Positions 58,161 through 64,000 of a stretch of DNA of 64,000 bases are shown one piece after another. The position numbers and the translations under genes are program-made. The number at the start of each line of letters is the position of its first letter. Positions within the stretch are counted from its first letter, which is position 1. The stretch is from Craterostigma plantagineum (Eukaryota > Streptophyta > Magnoliopsida > Lamiales > Linderniaceae), in NCBI GenBank assembly GCA_027422505.1, contig JAPQWV010000028.1, positions 7,220,001 to 7,284,000 of the forward strand, read 5' to 3'. The notes under the pieces were generated by a model that worked only from the letters and a program-made list of their open reading frames with translations, did no database searches and had not been told where the DNA came from.

Positions 58161-59025
58161 ACGAAACGAACTTGGCACTTAATTGGTAAAAGTGTCATTT
58201 CATGGTTCGAAAGGGTATAGTTCTGGGCCATAAGATTTCCTCTAAAAGAATCAAAGTGGACCGAGCTAAGTTATAGACGATAGAAAAGTTACCCATTCCC
58301 TCAAACGTGAAGTCGATTAGGAGATTTTTAGGACATGCTGGTTTTTATCATAGGTTTATTAAGGACTTTTCTAAGATTGCACGACCCATGTCTAGATTAC
58401 TTGAAAAAGATGCTCCGTTTGGGTTTACTGATGAGTGCTTGCATGCATTTAGTTTACTTAAGGAGCGACTTATCGCAGAACCTATTATGGTCGCCCCCGA
58501 CTGGGGGTTACCCTTTGAACTAATGTGCGATGCTAGTGATTATGCAGTTGGGGCCGTGTTAGGGCAGCGCAAGGACAACCATTTTCGGCTGATCTACTAT
58601 GCGAGTAAGATGTTAGACGCAGCCCAATCAAATTACATGACCTCTGAAAAAAGGAGCTGTTAGCCGTCGTGTTCGCCTTCGACAAATTCAGGTCATATCT
58701 TATCTTATCAAAGGTTATTCTGTTTACCGACCATTATGCCCTTAAGTATTGTTAGCAAAGCCGGATGCCAAGCCCCGGCTGATCAGATGAGCCTACTCCT
58801 TCAAGAGTTCGACATAGATATCCGAGACAAGAAAGGCGCGGAGAATATAGCAGCGGATCACCTCTCTCGACTCGTGGAGTCCGAAATTTATAACAAGGAC
58901 GGCAAAGCAATTCTGGACATGTTCCCAGACGAGCACTTATATTCGATACAGTTGGTAAGTGACGATACTCCTTGGTTTGCACATTATGCTAATTATCTTG
59001 TTGCGAGGGTCTTACCAAAGAAGTA
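58161..59025 (+). pseudogene. Athila RT C-terminus and RNase H
   Basis: VLGHKISSKRIKVDRAK, then SIRRFLGHAGFYHRFIKDFSKIA (58307 on), FELMCDASDYAVGAVLGQR (RNase H first Asp) and YYASKMLDAAQSNYMT. A one-base shift near 58650 breaks the frame. The end of RNase H (about 58780-58880) has LLLQEFDIDIRDKKGAENIAADHLSRL in the open frame 58736-59026. Confidence 0.88.
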
Positions 59026-59099
59026 GACGAGTCAGCAAAAGAAGAAATCTTTTCTGGCCTGAAGTACTACTTTTGGGAAGATCCATATCTTTTCAGGCG

Positions 59100-60259
59100 A
59101 TGTGCGGACCAGGTGATACGTCGATGCGTCTCCTTCCCAGAGACGACACAGATTCTTAGGCATTACCACAACGGACCGACCGGAGGGCATTAGGCAGCCA
59201 ACCGAATCGCTCAGAAGGTGCTGGAAAGCGGATTCTACTGGCCTACGATCTTCAAAGATGCCCAAAGGTACGTTGACACTTGTGATCAGTGTCAACACGC
59301 AGGTAATCTCTCAAAATGCGACGAAATACCTCAGAACTTTATTTTAGCATGCGAGATTTTTGACGTATGGGGTATAGATTGCCTGGGTCCATTTCCTAGC
59401 TCATATAATAATAAGTATATCTTCGTCGCTGTAGATTACGTGTCCAAGTGGGCCGAGGCGCGAGCCTTGCCAATGAACGACGCCAGGGTAGTTGTTAGAT
59501 TTCTACGGAATTTATTTTCACGTTTTGGGGCGCCTAGATGCATTATTAGTGATAGAGGTACACACTTTTGTAACACCCAGTGTGCATGTACATTAGAGCG
59601 TTACGGGGTTAGACAGTTTATCCACCCCTTACCACCCCCAAGCTAGCGGTCACGTCGAAGTAGTGAACCGTGAGTTGAAACGCATCTTAGAAAACACCAT
59701 CAAAGAGAACCATAGGGAGTGAGCGAATAAGTTGAATGATACGCTTTGGGCTTATAGGACTCCATATAGGACACCCATAGGCACTACACCGTATAGATTA
59801 GTCTATGGGAAGGTGTGCCACCTCCCCCTAGAAATCGAGCACAAGGCTTATTGGGCGATCAAGTCCTTGAATTTTGATTTAGAAGAAGCCAGCGGAAAGC
59901 GGCAACTCCAAATCAACGAGTTAGACGAGTGGCATTTATCGGCTTACGATAACGCTCGCATGTATAAAGAGCGCTCGAAAGTCTACCATGATAAGAAGAT
60001 TAGGCAAAGGCGAGAGTTTCAGGAAGGGGATCAAGTCCTTCTTTTTAACTCTCGACTTAGGCTTTTTCCCGGCAAACTTAGATCACGTTGGTCGGGACCA
60101 TTCACTGTAACTCGTGTTTTCCCTTACGGTACTGTCGAGATTTCAGGAATGGAACAGGGAACTTTCAAAGTGAACGGCCACAGGTTGAAGCACTATCATG
60201 GAAGCGAGGGAGATATGAGCGAAAAAGAGGTGCTCTACCTGGATTCCCAGCCATCGTAA
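59100..60259 (+). pseudogene. Athila integrase
   Basis: The zinc-binding part (about 59160-59310) has [26 protein letters not shown]. The catalytic core shows [14 protein letters not shown] and IISDRGTHF. The expected E region near 59650-59700 is frame-shifted with stops. It reopens at 59732 with NDTLWAYRTPYRTPIGTTPY and LVYGKVCHLPLEIEHKAYWA, and ends at 60257 with SRWSGPFTVTRVFPYGTVEI. The order and the GTTPYRLVYGK phrase are typical of Athila/Tat. Confidence 0.9.
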
Positions 60260-60292
60260 GCGAACGAGGGTACGTCCGGCTAAAGACGGTAA

Positions 60293-60316
60293 AAGAAACG
60301 CTTCTTGGGAGGCAAC
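60293..60316 (+). other. Conserved post-pol motif of Athila/Tat elements
   Basis: AAACGCTTCTTGGGAGGCAACCCA shortly after the integrase stop. A near-identical AAGCGCTTCTTGGGAGGCAACC phrase recurs at this place in many plant Athila/Tat copies (from memory). Role unknown. Confidence 0.55.
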
Positions 60317-60364
60317 CCAGGTATTTTAGTTTATGTTAGGCATTTAAGTATTTCGCAGTGCTTT

Positions 60365-60654
60365 GTCATGGCCAGAAGATCAATCTTCACGGCTGTGACT
60401 CTTTAAACAGCACTTGCAGCATTCAGTCACGGCGAGAAGCTTAAGCTTCACGGCCATGACACCGTAAATAGAACGTTCGGCATCTTGTCATGGCCAGAAG
60501 CTTAAGCTTCATGGCCGTGACTGTCGCGGGCAGCAAAAAAAAAATATTGCTACATTGTGTCACAGCCAGAAGCTTAAGCTTCCCGGCCGTGACCACGTAA
60601 ATGTCGCTTGCTGCGTATGGTCACGGCCAGAAGCTTAGGCTTCACGGCCGTGAC
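60365..60654 (+). repeat. Five GTCACGGCC-AAGCTTAAGCTT-GGCCGTGAC hairpins
   Basis: Five 35-base quasi-palindromes at 60365, 60426, 60487, 60559 and 60620. Outer arms are GTCAYGGCC and GGCCRTGAC, the centre is AGAAGCTTAAGCTTC. Stem changes are often matched on the other arm. The outer arms equal those of the repeats in the 5' LTR (52437-52805). Spacers of about 26 bases vary. Confidence 0.88.
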
Positions 60655-60659
60655 ACTTA

Positions 60660-61511
60660 CGGGTTATTAAAAAAAAAATAATTATTATTAACCCTAATAG
60701 AACGCGACCCCCTCCCAAAACCCACTTTTCTCCCTCTCTTCTCTTCCTCTCTCTTTTCATCTTCCTCACGCCCTCAAACCACCACCACCCAACCTCAATT
60801 TAACTAGCTCCGACCACCACCTAGTCCGCCGACCACCTCCGCGTGAAGCCACGACCAAACGCCGGTGAACCCACATAATTTCGATCTAACTCATTAAGCT
60901 CAAAAGGTATGATTTGTTTTTCAACCCTATTAGGTTTCAATTTGCGGCATTTCGTCGATTTTGATAATCTTTGGGTATGAATATGCGTTCTTCGTAATCT
61001 ACGTGTTATGCTTGATATGAGTTTGCTTAATTAGTTGAATTTGACATTGAATTTTGCATTTTACAACGTTGAACCCTAATTTTCGAATTTGGGGATTTTC
61101 AAAATTGGGTTTAATTTGGTGTTTTTCTTGCTCTTTTATGGTTGGATACATGCTAGTAACACCTTGGGTATGCTTAATTTGTTAATTTCGTCCATTAATT
61201 TTGCTTTTGGATGAGGAACCCTAATTTCGAATTTGGGGATTTTTTTTGGAAATTTTTGGCGAAAATTGTTGCTTTGAATGGTTTCATTCAGCTCTGATTT
61301 ATCGTATGAGGTCTAAGAGTACGCTTCGTGGTCGATTTTGAGTTTAAGGTATATATAATATGTTGCACGCCACGTGTTCGACAAAATGCCACCCTGAAAT
61401 TTTTATATGTATTGAATATTACGTGTCTTTTGTCGCTATTTTGGTCGAGTCGAGCTTCTTGGAATTTAATTGCTATACTTTCTTTGAGCTCACATGCGTT
61501 TTATAGGTACT
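60660..61511 (+). promoter_or_regulatory. Possible internal promoter, CT-rich leader and leader intron
   Basis: A CT-rich stretch (60720-60790, TTTTCTCCCTCTCTTCTC-type) like a plant 5' UTR lies before a probable intron. The donor is AAAAG/GTATGATT at 60906-60907, the acceptor TTTTATAG/GTAC at 61505-61506, 600 bases long. The next ATG is 61512. This suggests that the env-like ORF has its own spliced transcript. No clear TATA box. Confidence 0.5.
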
Positions 61512-62802
61512 ATGCCTAGACAGCGATCCACCGCTCAGCGTGACCCAGCTTCACGCTCGCCGGTTCGTCAACGGCGACGCCCGACCACGCCGTTACTTAT
61601 AGCCGCTATGCAAACATTCACTGATGATACCCAGACGGCACGGTACAATAGGATGCGGGAGATGCAGTTCATCCCTACAGACCAAATAGATCACGACACG
61701 CTCGCGAAGCACCACATCGACCAGCAACTCGCCCATTACCTGTCGCTCAGTGGATGGGCCAACTTCTTCCACATCGACGAATCGGCGTACAAAGAGCTGA
61801 CGCTGGAGTTCCTGTCCACCTTCTCCCACGAGGAATACGGCTATAATACAGTCAAATTCCGGGCATTTAACGAGGAGCATGCGGTCGACGTCGACGACTT
61901 GTGCGGGGCTCTTGGAGTGCCAGTACCCTATTTCGGGAGCGAAGGACCATACCCGGACAAGCACTACAACGATTACCTCCGGCGTCTGGCGGACAAACAC
62001 CCTTGTTGGGCTGACATTGCACGATCCGGCGAGCCAGAATTCAGCGTGAAGACCTCGAAGGCGTCCTCGCTCAGGAGCCCAGGGCTACGTTACATCCACC
62101 GTCTGCTGACGACATCGCTCACACCGAGGGCTGACTCACACGGAAACCCGGAGCCGTGGGAAGATATCCGTGGGGGCCCTGGCCCATGCCTTCAATACTC
62201 AGGCGGAAACCCGGAGCCGTGGGAAGATATCCGTGGGGGCAGTCGTCAAGAAGGTTGTCCAAGGACTACAATTGTGGCCAGAAAACCCACCCGAGATTGA
62301 GGTCGTTGGAGGGCGCAACCCATTGAACGAGGAGATGCTCGTTAAGATGAAGATGCTCGTGAAGGCGCCCGCCTGGACTCGCTGAACAAGGTGTACGTCT
62401 GGCACGAGATGTATCGTGGCCAGACGGACCACGGGCCGATCAGCTGTACATCGAGGGCCCGCACCCAGTGGACACCGACACGACCGGAGGCCACCACTCA
62501 TCCGGCTATCACGAGGCCGAGTCGTCCGACGTCGCCCCATATGCGTCGACAGCGGAGCTCGACGCACTACGCCAGGAGATGATGCGCCTGAACAGCGAGG
62601 CGCTCCGATGCGACGAAGAGGCACGACACTTTAACGAAGAGACTCAACGCCGACAGGAAGAGTACGAGCGACGAAACGAGGAAGTCCACCACCGGTATCA
62701 CATAAAGTTCGCTAGCGCACCGTCGCCCGAGGACACCCTCCCCACCGCCACCTTAGTGATCATTTCTCTTCTTTCCTTTAGACTTATTTTTATTTTTATT
62801 TA
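61512..62802 (+). pseudogene. Athila env-like extra ORF (plant transposon protein family)
   Basis: From ATG 61512: a basic, Ser/Pro/Arg-rich start, then QLAHYLSLSGWANFFHID, YNTVKFRAFNEEHAVDVDDL, CGALGVPVPYFG and SKASSLRSPGLRYIHRLLTT. These resemble the extra ORF between pol and the 3' LTR of Athila-class elements, sometimes called env-like; function unproven. A 35-base direct duplication (62141-62175, 62204-62238) and a frameshift break it near 62170. It continues at 62170-62385 (VVKKVVQGLQLWPENP), then in a third frame to 62802 with a Glu/Arg-rich coiled coil (62570-62700) and a hydrophobic end (VIISLLSFRLIFIFI). Confidence 0.7.
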
Positions 62803-63076
62803 GTAGCTTAGTTAGTCGTTTGTGTCTATTTTTATTTTGTTTATGATTATAATGCTTATAACTATGTCAATAATTATATTATCTATGACTGTTCTCTTTT
62901 TACGTTTAATTTTCCTTTTAGTTATGTCAGGATACGTATCACGAGTCACATACCACGACCGTCTCGCGTTCAGTCACGACCACGTCACTTATTCATTAGG
63001 GGAGTCCCGTTCTTTTTAACCTTCTTTTCCCTTCATGTTGTTCATTTTTTTACGTTGAGGACAATGCATGTCTTAA
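62803..63076 (+). other. 3' non-coding region of Athila-type element
   Basis: AT-rich; no gene. GTTGAGGACAATGCATGTC near 63053-63071 matches the phrase usual just before the polypurine tract in this class. Confidence 0.5.
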
Positions 63077-63090
63077 GTTGGGGAGGGGAA
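63077..63090 (+). other. Polypurine tract-like sequence (Athila)
   Basis: GTTGGGGAGGGGAA. In Athila/Tat elements a further stretch can separate this tract from the LTR. No copy of the 5' LTR is seen after it in the window. Confidence 0.6.
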
Positions 63091-63304
63091 TTTAGGTTGA
63101 GAATTTACGTGACAATTTTTTTTATGACGTGTCCGTTAGTGTGGAAATGACGAAGGCATTAGGAAATAAGCCCATGTCCAAATCTCCCAACCACGACTGA
63201 TTCCCATAGTTAGCCACTTTGTGCCTGAGCCTATTCGTTTCTCACCTCGTAAAGCATAAAAGCCGTTATCCCAATAAGCCTCCAGAGATCATCTTTAGTG
63301 TTAT
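63091..63304. other. Unassigned, possibly Athila 3' region
   Basis: GAGCCTATTCG and AAAGCCGTTATCCC phrases resemble the region after the polypurine tract of Athila/Tat copies. No LTR start was found. Confidence 0.35.
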
Positions 63305-63307
63305 ATA

Positions 63308-63402
63308 GCAGGGGACCCGCACATGCTAGCAGGGGACCCGCCCATGATGCAGGGGACCCGTGCTATATAGCAGGGGACCATTGCTATGTACCAAGGGACC
63401 CC
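63308..63402 (+). repeat. Five 20-21 bp tandem units (GCAGGGGACCCG)
   Basis: Units start at 63308, 63329, 63349, 63370 and about 63391, each GCAGGGGACC plus a variable 9-11 bases. The last is degenerate (CCAAGGGACCC). Confidence 0.85.
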
Positions 63403-63592
63403 TCATTTTTTGGGATCCCTAATTACTAAGGGCATTAAAGTCATTTTTTATTTGGAAGCTACTTTTTTAACGTTGACCATGTCAAGGCCATTTTCTTACA
63501 AAATCCAAAACTCGCCACGTAGCGGATCAAACTCACGATGACTCTACTCCAGAGCTAATTTCGGTGAGCCGGACAAAAGGGCACACACGTAT
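63403..63592. other. Unassigned flank
   Basis: No coding or repeat feature recognised. Confidence 0.4.
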
Positions 63593-64000
63593 AGGGGTGG
63601 GCATTCGGGGTCGGGTTTCGGGTACCCGACTCGACCCGATCGGGTTTTCCCCGATCGGGTTGAGAATTCGGGTTTTAAATCGGGTATCGGGTTTAAACCC
63701 GATACCCGACTGTCTAGATCGGGTCGGGTTTCGGGTAGCAATATGCTACCCGAAAAACCCGATCGGGTACCCGACATTAAAAAAAAAACTGTAACTAAAT
63801 CACCTAATCAGCCAGTTAATAATATTAATTGACCATTAAATTATTTATTTATATAAAAACTTCAATTAAAAATATTCCAGCTTGCACCCGCAAGTGCCAC
63901 TGGAATTAAATGGTTACATCACTAATTTAATATGAGAATTTATGTAATGTGAGGTAATGGTTTATATAGAAATACTTCACCCATAATTTAAATGAAACGT
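63593..64000. mobile_element. hAT-like MITE, left part only
   Basis: TAGGGGTGGGCATTCGGG at 63593 is a typical hAT MITE terminus, followed by CGGGTTTCGGG/ACCCGAC tracts in both orientations (63600-63776) and AT-rich sequence. The right end lies outside the window. The candidate target sequence before it is CACACGTA. Confidence 0.65.

Overview
This is plant nuclear DNA, almost certainly from a dicot. It holds an oleosin gene, a spliced CCCH/RRM gene, a Cassandra retroelement with 5S-rRNA-like LTRs, plant Gypsy (Tekay and Athila type) and Copia elements, plant LINEs, hAT-like and Stowaway MITEs and a Helitron end. The oleosin sequence makes Lamiales a reasonable but unproven guess. Only two host genes look intact; most of the rest is nested, decaying transposable elements.

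Region 1 (1-14158) is a stack of insertions. A LINE (3' part at 11900-14158) was split by a Tekay-type Gypsy chromovirus (left LTR 692-4092, coding 4356-8669, right LTR 8682-11899). Its left LTR was then hit by a minus-strand Copia element running off the left edge (1-689) and by a 5'-truncated LINE (1601-2263) with a clear target-site duplication.

Region 2 (14159-20640) is the host-gene island. It holds a single-exon oleosin gene (14860-15402, +) with seed-type promoter motifs, and a four-exon minus-strand gene (19691 down to 16116) for a 790-residue CCCH zinc finger plus RRM protein.

Region 3 (20640-30207) starts with nine short palindromes in front of a broken MULE transposase gene (21431-about 24650), which is split by a complete Cassandra TRIM (22694-23691, TSD GATCG). 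A non-autonomous LTR element follows (25472-29639, TSD AAAAT). It contains orientation-switching GCGAAA repeats, a long A run and three tandem units whose inverted arms co-vary. A gag-like ORF fragment lies at 29660-30182.

Region 4 (30451-44372) is a head-to-tail array of a deleted Copia derivative on the minus strand: six LTRs (one truncated) alternating with five internal regions, period about 2.7 kb.

Region 5 (44373-64000) holds a hAT-like element (44627-45542), a Helitron 3' end and a Stowaway MITE near 46.3-46.6 kb, a 5'-truncated minus-strand Copia (about 47822-51886), and an Athila-type Gypsy element (LTR to 53708, gag-pol 53915-60259, env-like ORF 61512-62802). Its RT domain is split by an 838-bp hAT MITE with an exact 8-bp TSD. 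A further hAT-like element runs off the right edge from 63593.

The strongest candidates for something new are the five-unit Copia array with its conserved acidic fusion ORF, the three co-varying interlocked inverted repeats at 27181-27368, and the GTCACGGCC/GGCCGTGAC stem series found in both end regions of the Athila element. All coordinates and identities come from reading by eye; no alignment or database search was run.
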